From positions 1-38,260 of the forward strand of contig SAPZ01000041.1 of NCBI GenBank assembly GCA_004020875.1: a DNA stretch of 38,260 bases. Direction: 5' to 3'. The DNA comes from Mesorhizobium sp. (GTDB lineage: Bacteria > Pseudomonadota > Alphaproteobacteria > Rhizobiales > Rhizobiaceae). Of this stretch, positions 15,525 to 23,730 are shown in pieces. Made by a program: the position numbers and the translations under genes. The notes below the pieces were generated by a model. The model ran no database searches. It was not told where the DNA came from and saw only the letters and a program-made list of their open reading frames with translations. Position 1 is the first letter of the stretch; each line of letters starts with the position of its first letter.

Positions 15525-16471
15525 TCGCGCTCGTGCTGGTGTTGATACTTGTCCCTCCCGCGGTGGCCGAGACGATTTACGTCTCCAACGAGCAGGACAA
15601 CACCGTCGCCGTCGTCGACCGGGCAACCATGACTCTGCAGTCGGCGATCGAGGTCGGCCGGCGCCCGCGCGGAATGGCGCTCTCGGTCGACAAGAAGACG
15701 CTGTTCGTTGCCGAAGGTGACGACAACCGCATCGACGTGGTCGATCTCGCCAAGCGACAGGTCGTCGGTCAACTGCCTTCGGGCGCCGATCCGGAATTCT
15801 TTGTCGTGCACCCCGACGGGAAGCTGATCTTTGTCGCCAATGAGAACGATAACCTTGTCTCTGTGGTGGATATAGCTGGCGCCAAAATCATTGGCACAGT
15901 CGATGTCGGCGTCGAGCCGGAGGGCATGGCGGTCAGCGCCGATGGCCGCACCGTTGCCTGCACGTCGGAGACGACGAGCATGGTCCATCTCATCGACGCC
16001 GGCACGCTTGAGCTTATCGACAATCTGCTCGTTGACACGCGCCCGCGCGCCGCGGCGTTCTCGGTGGACGGCAAGCAATTATGGGTGTCGTCGGAAATCC
16101 GAGGCACCGTCACGGTCTTCGACACCGCGACACGCGCTCAAACGGGCAAGATCGATTTCGAGGTGCCGGGGATCCGGCGTGAGGGCGTACAGGCGGTCGG
16201 CATCGAGATGTCACGCGACGGCGCGACTGCCTATGTCGCGCTCGGCCCGGCCAACAGGATTGCCGAGATCGACACCAAGACATTCACGGTCAGGCGCCTC
16301 TATCTCGTCGGCCAGCGCCCCTGGCATGTCGCGCTCTCTGACGACCAGAAGCAACTGATCAGCGCCAACGGCAACTCCGGCGACATCTCCTTCATCGACC
16401 TGGAAAACCAGGAGGTCGTGAAGTCGCTACCGGTGGGGCGCGGTCCATGGGGCGTCGTGATCGGCCCATGA
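15512..16471 (+). CDS. YVTN-type beta-propeller protein of the PQQ ABC cassette
   Basis: The 319-residue secreted protein has a signal peptide (ALVLVLILVPPAVAE) followed by about seven repeats carrying YVSNEQDNTVAVVD, LFVAEGDDNRIDVVD, IFVANENDNLVSVVD and similar blades, giving a complete beta-propeller. It matches the family of repeat proteins found in PQQ-dependent catabolism clusters (TIGR03866 type). It has no catalytic residues that I can identify and may bind the transported ligand or dock the binding protein. It is translationally coupled to the genes on both sides. Confidence 0.88.
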   Translation: MQTLIALVLVLILVPPAVAETIYVSNEQDNTVAVVDRATMTLQSAIEVGRRPRGMALSVDKKTLFVAEGDDNRIDVVDLAKRQVVGQLPSGADPEFFVVHPDGKLIFVANENDNLVSVVDIAGAKIIGTVDVGVEPEGMAVSADGRTVACTSETTSMVHLIDAGTLELIDNLLVDTRPRAAAFSVDGKQLWVSSEIRGTVTVFDTATRAQTGKIDFEVPGIRREGVQAVGIEMSRDGATAYVALGPANRIAEIDTKTFTVRRLYLVGQRPWHVALSDDQKQLISANGNSGDISFIDLENQEVVKSLPVGRGPWGVVIGP

Positions 16472-17193
16472 ACGCCCTGGCGATCGAGAATCTTAGCCAC
16501 AGCTTCGGAACCCGGCAGGTTCTCCAGAATGTCTCGTTCACTGTGGCTGAAGGGAGAATGTGCATCCTGCTTGGCCGCAACGGCGCCGGTAAGACAACGT
16601 TGTTCTCGCTGATCACCGGCCTTTATCACGCATGGACCGGTGCGGTGCATGTCTTCGATGTGGCGATGCAGTCGAACCCGTCCGCCGCGCTCGCGCAAAT
16701 GGGCGTCGTCTTCCAGCAGCCGACGCTCGATCTCGATCTGACGGCGGGCGAGAACCTGCGCTACCACGCCGCGCTGCACGGACTTCCCACGGAACTGAGC
16801 AAGGCGCGCTCAAGGGAGGAATTGAGCCGCCTCGAAGTGCTGAACCGGATCGACGATCGGACCCGAGCGCTATCGGGCGGCCAGCGCCGGCGCGTGGAGA
16901 TTGCGCGAGCGCTGATGCACGGCCCGCGGCTGCTGCTGCTCGACGAGCCGACAACCGGGCTCGACGTGCCGGGACGGCGTGCGCTCGAGCAGCATGTAAG
17001 GGACCTTTGCCGGGAGCGTGGCATCGCCGTCCTATGGGCGACCCATTTCCTCGAAGAAGTAGCGGCCGACGATGATGTCGTGGTGCTGGATCGCGGTAGG
17101 ATATGCTGGGCAGGCCTGGCGGATCACATCGCGCACGAGCTCGGCGTAGGAAGCATCGCTGAGGCATTCGCCTTGCTGACGGGTTCGCCATGA
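16468..17193 (+). CDS. ABC transporter ATPase of the PQQ-associated cassette
   Basis: This 241-residue ATPase drives the cassette's ABC transporter. Motifs are Walker A GRNGAGKTT (residues about 36-44), the Q-loop in VFQQPTLDLDL, signature LSGGQRRRVEIARAL, Walker B LLLLDEPTTGLD and the H-loop in WATHFLEE. The start at 16468 overlaps the beta-propeller stop (ATGA), preferred over an in-frame ATG 21 bases earlier. It belongs to the ABC-2/drug-export type rather than the importer type, which is odd beside an importer-type binding protein but is the known arrangement of this cassette (TIGR03864 type). Confidence 0.92.
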   Translation: MNALAIENLSHSFGTRQVLQNVSFTVAEGRMCILLGRNGAGKTTLFSLITGLYHAWTGAVHVFDVAMQSNPSAALAQMGVVFQQPTLDLDLTAGENLRYHAALHGLPTELSKARSREELSRLEVLNRIDDRTRALSGGQRRRVEIARALMHGPRLLLLDEPTTGLDVPGRRALEQHVRDLCRERGIAVLWATHFLEEVAADDDVVVLDRGRICWAGLADHIAHELGVGSIAEAFALLTGSP

Positions 17194-17996
17194 AGGTGCA
17201 TCACGCATTGAGGGCACTCGACGGCATCTTGCGGCGGGAAATGCTGCGCTCGCTGCGGCAGCGCGCGCGCCTTTTCTCCGCAATGGTGAGGCCGCTTGTC
17301 TGGCTGGCGATTTTCGCCGCCGGGTTCCGCTCTGTTCTCGGCCTGTCGATCACGCCCCCCTACCAGACCTATGTTCTCTACGAGGTCTATGTGGTGCCTG
17401 GGCTGGCGGCGATGATGCTGCTGTTCCATGCCATGGCGAGCTCGTTGGCCATGGTCTATGACCGCGAAATGGGCAGCATGCGCCTGTTGCTGACGGCGCC
17501 GCTGCCGCGTTGGTACCTGCTTGCCGCGCGCCTGCTCGCCAGCGTGATTGTCGGCCTGCCGCTCGTCTATCTGTTCCTTTTCGTTGCGCGCTTCTGGGAC
17601 GTGCGGCCGCCGATCCTGGGCTATGTCGCCGTGTTCCCGGCGCTCGTGCTGTCGGGCCTGATGCTCGGCGCGTTCGGCCTGTTGGTATCCTCGATGTCCA
17701 CTCAGATGGAGAACTTCGCCGGCGTGATGAACTTCGTCATTTTCCCGATGTTCTTCACCTCGACGGCGCTCTATCCGATCTGGCGCCTCGCTGAAGCCGG
17801 TCCGGTGCTGGCGACGATCGCCGCGTGGAATCCATTCAGCTCGGCGGTCGAGTTGATCCGCTTCGCGCTCTACCTGCGCTTCGACACGGTTTCCATGCTC
17901 GTCGTTGTCGCCTGTCTCGTGGCATTCTTCCTGGCGTCGCTGGCCGGCTATGATCCAGGTCGCGGCCTATGGGCCCGGCGTGGCGGGGAGGGATGA
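17190..17996 (+). CDS. ABC-2 type permease of the PQQ-associated cassette
   Basis: The 268-residue membrane protein has six predicted helices in ABC-2 arrangement, with the conserved region MASSLAMVYDREMGSMRLLL then LTAPLPRWYLLAARL. It resembles PedC-type permeases of PQQ-dependent alcohol oxidation clusters (TIGR03861 type). It overlaps the ATPase gene by 4 bases and ends the plus-strand operon. Its stop abuts the stop of the convergent xox/oxidase operon with no spacer. The permease class normally exports, so the system may push a product, lipid or cofactor out rather than import one. Confidence 0.9.
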   Translation: MKVHHALRALDGILRREMLRSLRQRARLFSAMVRPLVWLAIFAAGFRSVLGLSITPPYQTYVLYEVYVVPGLAAMMLLFHAMASSLAMVYDREMGSMRLLLTAPLPRWYLLAARLLASVIVGLPLVYLFLFVARFWDVRPPILGYVAVFPALVLSGLMLGAFGLLVSSMSTQMENFAGVMNFVIFPMFFTSTALYPIWRLAEAGPVLATIAAWNPFSSAVELIRFALYLRFDTVSMLVVVACLVAFFLASLAGYDPGRGLWARRGGEG

Positions 17997-18413
17997 TTAT
18001 CTGAGGGCATAGAGATAGGCTGCGATGTCGCGCGCCTGCTGCTCGGTGATCCTCGTCGACGGCATGGCGGTGTGCGGATTGATTTCCCGTGCCGAGCGGA
18101 TCCAGCGGATCAGGTTCTCCGGATTGTTCGCCAGCACACCGCCGATATAGACGCGCCCGGCAAGGCTGCCGTCGAGGCGCGGCCCGACCTGGCCTTGCGC
18201 GCCCGGCACCCCGGGAATTGTGTGGCATCCGGAGCAGCCATTCGCTGTCATGATCGGAACGGCCCGCGCGCCCGTGCCGCCGGTCGCCGCATCCGACTCG
18301 TGCCGTACGCGCTCGCGCCGGTCGATCCACAAGGTCGTCGCGGCAATTGCGATGACCAGAAGCACGATGGCGACGAGGACGCCGCCGAGCAGCCTAGCCA
18401 GGTCGGAGCGCAT
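17997..18413 (-). CDS. Membrane-anchored monoheme cytochrome c, last gene of the xox/oxidase operon
   Basis: The 138-residue protein has an N-terminal membrane anchor (LLGGVLVAIVLLVIAIAATT, about residues 8-27) and one c-type heme site CSGCH (about residues 60-64). The likely axial Met is in NPHTAMPSTRI. The heme domain faces the periplasm. Its end (QQARDIAAYLYALR) resembles the cytochrome domain of the fused subunit II, so it could be an additional electron entry to the oxidase. It overlaps the CtaG-like gene by 20 bases. As the last gene of an unbroken operon it is a plausible XoxF electron partner. Confidence 0.88.
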   Translation of the reverse strand: MRSDLARLLGGVLVAIVLLVIAIAATTLWIDRRERVRHESDAATGGTGARAVPIMTANGCSGCHTIPGVPGAQGQVGPRLDGSLAGRVYIGGVLANNPENLIRWIRSAREINPHTAMPSTRITEQQARDIAAYLYALR

Positions 18414-19272
18414 GTGTTGCCTCCCTGGTTCCGCTGTTGCTTACCCAGAGGCCGGCGAGCAGCAGGGCGGCTCCGCCGTAGATCAGCCCGGCCGGCACCC
18501 ACATCACGAGCCCGGCGAGCTGCTGGTCCTCGATCGGGCTCAGGCTCCAGAGCGCGGCGCCGGAGCCATTCTCCGGATACCAGAGTTTTGGCGAGACCAG
18601 CAGCAGGACGCCGAGCAAGCCGGTGTGAAGGGAGGTGAAGAACAGATGCATGACGGAGATGCCATAGGTCTTCTGTTGCCAGGAGCGCGGCAGAAGCACC
18701 CACCAGAACAGCAAGGCGGTGCCGAGGAAACTGGCATGCTGCGCATAATGCAGCACGCCCTGCTGCAGCGCTGCCTCGAACAGCGCAGGAATATGCCAAA
18801 CCCAGATCGCTATCCCATGAAGGACCGTCGCGCCGAGCGGGCGAGCCGCCAACGCCCAGACCGCCTGCACCGTCCTGCCATGGGTGAGGCTTCCCGTCCC
18901 TCGGCGCAGCGTGGCCGGCAACGCCCACATCAAGGCCGCGCCCGGGCAGGAGGCGACGAGAAGGGGCGCCGCCACGGCCATTAGCAATTCATGCTCGATC
19001 ATATGGGCTGAGAACACCCGCTCGCCGAGCGCATGGATGGGGCTGACCAGCGCAACGGTCAGCCCGCTCCACCCGGCCGCGAACAACAGGGCTTGGCGAA
19101 GCCGCTCGGGACGGCCTCGGCCGCTGCGACGCCATAGACGGGCCGCGCCCAGCGCATAGATCAGTGCGATCGCCGCCAAGGGAAGAGTGATGGGAAGCGC
19201 CAATGTCCATCCGGCATCCGGCGCACCGGCGCCGTAGCAGATCGAGGTCGAGAAGAAGGCGTCGAAGCTCAT
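18394..19272 (-). CDS. ctaG: CtaG-like cytochrome c oxidase assembly protein (caa3 type)
   Basis: The 292-residue membrane protein (about seven to eight helices) matches the caa3-type CtaG family (PF09678), which helps assemble copper into cytochrome oxidase. Family features are SPIHALGERVFSAHMIEHEL, the WVWHIPALFEAAL segment and LHYAQHASFLGTALLFWW, whose His and Met residues are likely copper ligands. This family is unrelated to the CtaG/Cox11 of mitochondria. The start at 19272 overlaps the upstream small membrane gene (ATGA). Its presence in the operon fits a self-contained oxidase with its own assembly factor. Confidence 0.9.
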   Translation of the reverse strand: MSFDAFFSTSICYGAGAPDAGWTLALPITLPLAAIALIYALGAARLWRRSGRGRPERLRQALLFAAGWSGLTVALVSPIHALGERVFSAHMIEHELLMAVAAPLLVASCPGAALMWALPATLRRGTGSLTHGRTVQAVWALAARPLGATVLHGIAIWVWHIPALFEAALQQGVLHYAQHASFLGTALLFWWVLLPRSWQQKTYGISVMHLFFTSLHTGLLGVLLLVSPKLWYPENGSGAALWSLSPIEDQQLAGLVMWVPAGLIYGGAALLLAGLWVSNSGTREATHALRPG

Positions 19273-19610
19273 CGCAGGCACTCGTCGAGGATGAGCGCGG
19301 CGCTGCCCTGCATGATGATGACGAGGGCGAACAGCAAGGCGGCGAGGATGCCGAGATCGGCGACGAAACGCTCGGTGCCGCGCGTGCGCTCCGGTTTGAA
19401 AGCGGCGCCGCCTTGTCGTTTCGCCCGCCATGACAGCGCGCCGCCGAGCAGGGAAAACACCGCGAGCAGCAGCGCCGCCGGGAGCACCACCTGCACCTGG
19501 CGATTGCACTGCCAGTGCACTAGCGCGTAATTCAGCTGCGTTGAGATTGCCCAGGCCAATGGCCCCGACAGCAAACCTCCCCAGGACGTGCCCAGCCGCA
19601 GCGCGCGCAT
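19269..19610 (-). CDS. Small membrane protein of the oxidase operon (subunit IV-like position)
   Basis: The 113-residue protein has three predicted helices (about residues 10-25, 42-60 and 86-104) and conserved-looking features QLNYALVHWQC and RFVADLGILAALLFALVIIM. It starts 1 base after the subunit III stop and overlaps ctaG. Position in the operon suggests a small oxidase subunit or assembly factor. In the alternative oxidase operon coxMNOP of Bradyrhizobium a comparable small gene follows subunit III, but I cannot confirm homology. Confidence 0.7.
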   Translation of the reverse strand: MRALRLGTSWGGLLSGPLAWAISTQLNYALVHWQCNRQVQVVLPAALLLAVFSLLGGALSWRAKRQGGAAFKPERTRGTERFVADLGILAALLFALVIIMQGSAALILDECLR

Positions 19611-19611
19611 C

Positions 19612-20217
19612 TCAGCCTAACCTCGGTACCCAATAGATGAGCAGGTAGATCGGGATCCAGGTGAGGACCACGAAGTCCCAGTAGAAGACATTATCGCCGA
19701 CGTCGCCGAAGCGTCGACCGCTATAGCCATGGCGCGTGAACATCAGCACCGTCAGGACTATCGTGTCGCCGACATCGGTAATCAGATGCGTGGTGTGGAG
19801 ACCGAGCAACACCCAGATCATCGAGCCGTAGGCGTTCGTGTCCCAGTAGATATTCAGGGCAGGAAATTCGAACCAGCGGACGATGAGTGGCGCTAGGCCG
19901 AGCAGCGACATTACCACCATCCCAATCCGCACCGGCCCCATGGCGCATTGCTTGGCATAGCGGTTGAGCATGTGGTTGGGCACCAGGCTGACGACGAGAA
20001 GCAGCGTCACGATCGTTCCCGGCCAATGGTTGGGCGCCGGAGCGCTTAGGCGCCAGTTGGGCCACAAGGTCGCGAGGTACAGATAGGCGCCGGCGGCCAG
20101 CGCGAAGCCCATTCCTTCGAGCGCCATGAAGCCGAGCGTGCCCCACCAGGTCGGGCTGCGTGGGCCATGCCCAAAGGTCGGGAGGTCGGCAAGATCGATG
20201 GCAGGACGCTGGTTCAT
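19612..20217 (-). CDS. Cytochrome c oxidase subunit III
   Basis: The 201-residue protein has five predicted helices and the subunit III pattern: WWGTLGFMALEGMGFALAAG, LYLATLWPNWRL, LLGLHTTHLITDVGDTIVL and VFYWDFVVLTWIPIYLLIYW. The acidic and His residues of the LHTTHL helix are typical of the family. It lacks the two N-terminal helices of longer subunit III forms, as in caa3/bo3-type oxidases. It overlaps subunit I upstream. Confidence 0.9.
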   Translation of the reverse strand: MNQRPAIDLADLPTFGHGPRSPTWWGTLGFMALEGMGFALAAGAYLYLATLWPNWRLSAPAPNHWPGTIVTLLLVVSLVPNHMLNRYAKQCAMGPVRIGMVVMSLLGLAPLIVRWFEFPALNIYWDTNAYGSMIWVLLGLHTTHLITDVGDTIVLTVLMFTRHGYSGRRFGDVGDNVFYWDFVVLTWIPIYLLIYWVPRLG

Positions 20218-22190
20218 TCCTCGTCCTCCGGATCACCCTTCGGCCAGAACCAGCCGACCAGGGTGACGGCGATCGGCGCGGCGCCCCAGACGATCGCCCA
20301 GGGCGTGAAGATCGAATAGAGGAAGGTGGCGCCGACGGCGATGGCCGCCAACAGCGGCCAGATCGACGGCGTCGCCGATTTCTCGCGGATGTCGGGATGG
20401 GCTTCCGCCACAGTCGAGATGATGAGTTCGCGCGCGTCGACGCGAAGCCCGGAGGCGACAGGGAGGGCTACGCGCTCGGCCCAGAGCGGCTCGACATTCG
20501 TCACGACAGGAATGCGGGCGAAATTGTAGCTGGGCGGCGGCGAGGACGTCGCCCATTCAAGCGTGCCGGCATCCCAGGGATTGTCCCCTGCGGGCGTTCC
20601 GCGCAATGCGCCATGCACGAGGTTGAAGGCAAACAGCACGAAGCTCAGGAAGAAGAGCACCGCGCCGGCGCTGATGAACAGATTGATGTTCTCCCAGCCG
20701 AGCTCGGCCGGATAGGTGTAGACCCTGCGCGGCATGCCCCACAGCCCGACGATGTGCATGGGGAAGAAAGCCGCGTTGAAGCCGACCAGCGCCAGCCAGA
20801 AATGCCAGCGTCCGAGGCGCTCGCTCATCATGCGGCCGGTGATTTTGGGGAACCAGAAATAGGCGGCTCCGAGCAGCGGGAAGACCGAACCGCCGATCAG
20901 CACATAGTGAAAATGGGCGACGACGAAATAGGTGTCGTGCACCTGCAGGTCGAGCGGCACCGAGGCGAGCATGACACCGGTAAGGCCGCCGATGACGAAG
21001 GTGAAGAAGAAGCCGAAGACGAACAGCAGCGGTGTACGGATCACCGGCCTGCCGTCCCAGAGAGTGGCCAGCCAGCAGAAGATCTGAACGCCGTTGGGGA
21101 TAGCGATCAACATGCTGGACGCGGTGAAGAAGCTGGCGCCGAGCTTCGGCAGCCCGGTTGCGAACATGTGGTGGACCCAGAGGCCGAACGAGAGGAAACC
21201 GACGGCGATCAGCGACAGGACCAGCCCGAGATGACCGAAGGCCGGGCGGCGGGCGAAGGCCGGGATGATGGACGATACCATCCCAGTCGCCGGCAGGAAG
21301 ATGATGTAGACTTCGGGATGGCCGAAGAACCAGAACAAATGCTGGAACAGGAGCGCGTCGCCGCCCTCTGCCGGGTTGAAGATATGCGTGCCGACGAGCC
21401 GGTCGAGGATCAGGAAGGTCGAGGTGATCATCACCGCCGGCATGGCGAAAACGACGACGAAGGACGTGACCAGGAGCGCCCAGACATAGAGCGGGATCTT
21501 GTCCAACGACATGCCGGGTGCGCGCTGCTTCAGCACGGTCACGATGGTCGCGACGGCGACGGCCAGCGAGGACACTTCGGTATAGGTGATCATCTGCGCC
21601 CAGACATCGGCGCGCTTGCCTGGACCGAATTCCGGTCCGGAAAGCGGCACATAGGCGAACCAGCCGACATCCGGCGCCATGGAGAGGGCGAATGACACCC
21701 AGGCGAAGAGGCCGCCTGAGACATAGACCCAATAACCGAACGCGTTGAGGCGGGGGAAGGCGATGTTGCGGGTGCCGACCATCAAAGGCACCAGATAGAT
21801 GCCGGTCGCCTGTACGATGGGCACGGCGAACAGGAACATCATGGTGACGCCGTGCATCGTGAACAGCTGGTTGTAGAGGTCCGGGCCGATCAGGCCGCGC
21901 TGCGGGCCCGAGAGCTGGATGCGCATGGCGACGGCGTTGAGTCCGCCCAGACAGAGGAAAAGGAAGGCGGTGATCAGGTAGCGGCGTGCGATGACCTTGT
22001 GATCGACGCTCGACAGCGCGCCGATGATGCCGGGAGGCGTGCGCCACGTCCGTGCCAGCCAGCGATGCAGGCTTGCATCGTCCATGCCGGTGTCGCGCGG
22101 CCCGTCACGCTCGGGTGCTATATCGCCCCTGGCGGACGCTTCGCGCTCCGGCGGCAGATCGCGTTCGCTGGTGAGATCCGCGCTGCTCAT
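20214..22190 (-). CDS. ctaD: Cytochrome c oxidase subunit I (caa3-like) with altered proton channels
   Basis: The catalytic oxidase subunit, 658 residues, reduces O2 to water. All heme and copper ligands are visible: His113, His291 in HPEVY with crosslinking Tyr295, His340/His341 in WVHHMF, and His426/His428 in VAHFHY. Glu293 at the end of the D channel is kept. Compared with Rhodobacter aa3 as I recall it, Asn142 (TRNIAFPR) replaces the D-channel entry Asp, Ile131 replaces a channel Asn, and Gln369 with Asn366 (IPNGVQIF) replace the K-channel Lys and Thr. The N-terminal 50 residues are a charged extension, and the C-terminus carries two extra helices. It resembles CoxN of the Bradyrhizobium coxMNOP operon in context. 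Confidence 0.93.
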   Translation of the reverse strand: MSSADLTSERDLPPEREASARGDIAPERDGPRDTGMDDASLHRWLARTWRTPPGIIGALSSVDHKVIARRYLITAFLFLCLGGLNAVAMRIQLSGPQRGLIGPDLYNQLFTMHGVTMMFLFAVPIVQATGIYLVPLMVGTRNIAFPRLNAFGYWVYVSGGLFAWVSFALSMAPDVGWFAYVPLSGPEFGPGKRADVWAQMITYTEVSSLAVAVATIVTVLKQRAPGMSLDKIPLYVWALLVTSFVVVFAMPAVMITSTFLILDRLVGTHIFNPAEGGDALLFQHLFWFFGHPEVYIIFLPATGMVSSIIPAFARRPAFGHLGLVLSLIAVGFLSFGLWVHHMFATGLPKLGASFFTASSMLIAIPNGVQIFCWLATLWDGRPVIRTPLLFVFGFFFTFVIGGLTGVMLASVPLDLQVHDTYFVVAHFHYVLIGGSVFPLLGAAYFWFPKITGRMMSERLGRWHFWLALVGFNAAFFPMHIVGLWGMPRRVYTYPAELGWENINLFISAGAVLFFLSFVLFAFNLVHGALRGTPAGDNPWDAGTLEWATSSPPPSYNFARIPVVTNVEPLWAERVALPVASGLRVDARELIISTVAEAHPDIREKSATPSIWPLLAAIAVGATFLYSIFTPWAIVWGAAPIAVTLVGWFWPKGDPEDEE

Positions 22191-23200
22191 TTCAGTGCCT
22201 CGAGATAGGCGACAATGGCGTTGAGCTCGTCGCCGCTCAGATCAACCACCGGCATGTGCGCCCCGGGCTTCACGCCTTGCGGGTCGGCGATCCAGGCGGC
22301 GAGATTGCCGCGGCTCATCGTCAATGTTCCGGCCGCGAGCGTTTGCCGGCTGGCGATATGGGTGAGATCCGGCGCGACAGTACCGCCCGCCGGCGTGCCG
22401 CCGATCTTGTGACACATCACGCAGGGGCGTTTCAGGAAGAGCTCCCCGCCGGCTTTGGCTTCGTCGCTCGTTGGAGCCGCGGCCGGCTGCAACTGGTCGT
22501 TCCACCAGGCATCGAACTTTGCGCGCGGCTCCGCGATGATGAAAGTGCCCATGTTCGCGTGCTGCGCGCCGCAGAACTCGGCGCATTGGCCCCGGTAGAC
22601 GCCGGGCTTGTCGGCCTTGATGTCGAGCACGTTCATGCGGCCGGGGATGAGGTCGAGCTTGCCGGATAGGCTCGGCACCCAGAAGGAGTGGATAACGTCG
22701 GTCGAGGTGAGAAGAAGCCGTACCGGCTCGCCGGCGGGAATGTGGATTTCGTTGGCCGTGGTCAGGATGCGGCTCGGCGTGGCGTCCTCATAGCGTACCT
22801 CCCACCACCATTGATGGCCTGTGACCCTAATGGTCAGCGCGGCGTCCGAGCCGATCGCGGCAAGCGTCCTGTTGGCGAAGAAGCTGAGCAAGGTCAGCCC
22901 GACCAAGATCACCGCGGTCAGCCCGACGGCGGTCATCACCACGCGCAGTTTGCGATTGTCGGAGCTGGCGTCGAGCGTAAGCGGCTCGGCATGTTGCCGC
23001 GAGCGCATCATCAGCGGCACCGCAAGAGCGGCCATCACCAGCACCCACACCACCGCGCACAGGCCGGTGAAGAACCAGATCAACCATGCGAGCTCGCTCG
23101 CCGCCGGACCTTTTGGGTCGAGCGCCGACTGCCAGCCTGCGCATCCCTGAAGAAACAGGGCCATTGCCGTGGCGAACGCAATCGAGGCGAGGCGTTTCAC
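22187..23200 (-). CDS. coxB: Cytochrome c oxidase subunit II fused to cytochrome c (caa3 type)
   Basis: The 337-residue protein accepts electrons and passes them to subunit I. It has a lipoprotein-like N-terminus (FLQGCAG, Cys20), two membrane helices (about 38-62 and 87-108), a CuA domain with all ligands (His171, Cys206, Glu208, Cys210, His214, Met217) and a fused C-terminal cytochrome c domain with CVMCH (260-264) and the axial Met in GAHMPV. The fusion defines caa3-type oxidases. At the second helix, the position of the K-channel entry Glu of subunit II appears to be Arg86 (NRKLRVVMT). The start is GTG, overlapping the stop of the upstream cytochrome gene. Confidence 0.93.
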   Translation of the reverse strand: MKRLASIAFATAMALFLQGCAGWQSALDPKGPAASELAWLIWFFTGLCAVVWVLVMAALAVPLMMRSRQHAEPLTLDASSDNRKLRVVMTAVGLTAVILVGLTLLSFFANRTLAAIGSDAALTIRVTGHQWWWEVRYEDATPSRILTTANEIHIPAGEPVRLLLTSTDVIHSFWVPSLSGKLDLIPGRMNVLDIKADKPGVYRGQCAEFCGAQHANMGTFIIAEPRAKFDAWWNDQLQPAAAPTSDEAKAGGELFLKRPCVMCHKIGGTPAGGTVAPDLTHIASRQTLAAGTLTMSRGNLAAWIADPQGVKPGAHMPVVDLSGDELNAIVAYLEALK

Positions 23201-23730
23201 GGCGACTTCCCCAGGGTGGCAGCATCCGGCATGCGGTTTTCGGACGGATGCGCCATCATGTCGTCATTGCGCGAGGGTGCAGCGGAGGAGGGCGCATTGC
23301 CGCTCAAGGAGCGAACGAAGGCTGCAAGCTCCCAGATCTGGTCGTCGGGGATCTTGTCACGGAAGCTCGGCATGCCGTTCGGACGGCCGTCGCGGATCGT
23401 GGCATGGATGCTTTCCATCGAGCTGCCGTAGATCCACTTCTCGTCCATCAGCGCCGGGCCCATGCCGCCGCCGCCATTGGCATGGCATCCCGAACAGTTG
23501 AACCAGCCGAACAGGCGCTTGCCTTCGCTCAGATGAAAGGCGTTGGCCTCGAAACTCGCCGCTTTGTTGTCGGTGGGGGCGGGGCGCTGTCCACCGGGTT
23601 CCAAAGTCGTCACCGGAGTCGGCTGCTCGCCGGAGCCGAGCGCCGATTGCGGGCGTGTGTCCCGCTCCTCGCGCTGGCAGGCAGCGAGAGCCAGCGAGGC
23701 GAACAGGAGCAGCGCGACAACCGGTCTCAT
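23197..23730 (-). CDS. Lipid-anchored monoheme cytochrome c, candidate XoxG-like electron acceptor
   Basis: The 177-residue protein has a lipoprotein signal (LLLFASLALAAC), a Pro/Thr/Gln-rich linker, one heme site CSGCH (about residues 79-83) in LFGWFNCSGCHANGGGGMGP, and the likely axial Met in RPNGMPSF. A 35-residue Ser/Ala/Met-rich tail follows. The heme domain looks like the cytochromes found with PQQ alcohol dehydrogenases. Lying between xoxJ and the oxidase genes, it is the best candidate to carry electrons from XoxF to subunit II. True XoxG proteins are usually soluble cytochrome cL, so the label XoxG is tentative. Confidence 0.88.
   Translation of the reverse strand: MRPVVALLLFASLALAACQREERDTRPQSALGSGEQPTPVTTLEPGGQRPAPTDNKAASFEANAFHLSEGKRLFGWFNCSGCHANGGGGMGPALMDEKWIYGSSMESIHATIRDGRPNGMPSFRDKIPDDQIWELAAFVRSLSGNAPSSAAPSRNDDMMAHPSENRMPDAATLGKSP

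Noticed and set aside
20160..21695. Long open frame (511 codons) on the plus strand opposite subunit I
   Set aside because: It is Asp/Gln/Arg/His/Glu-rich with no recognisable domain and lies exactly opposite the conserved oxidase subunit I. It is a codon-bias shadow.
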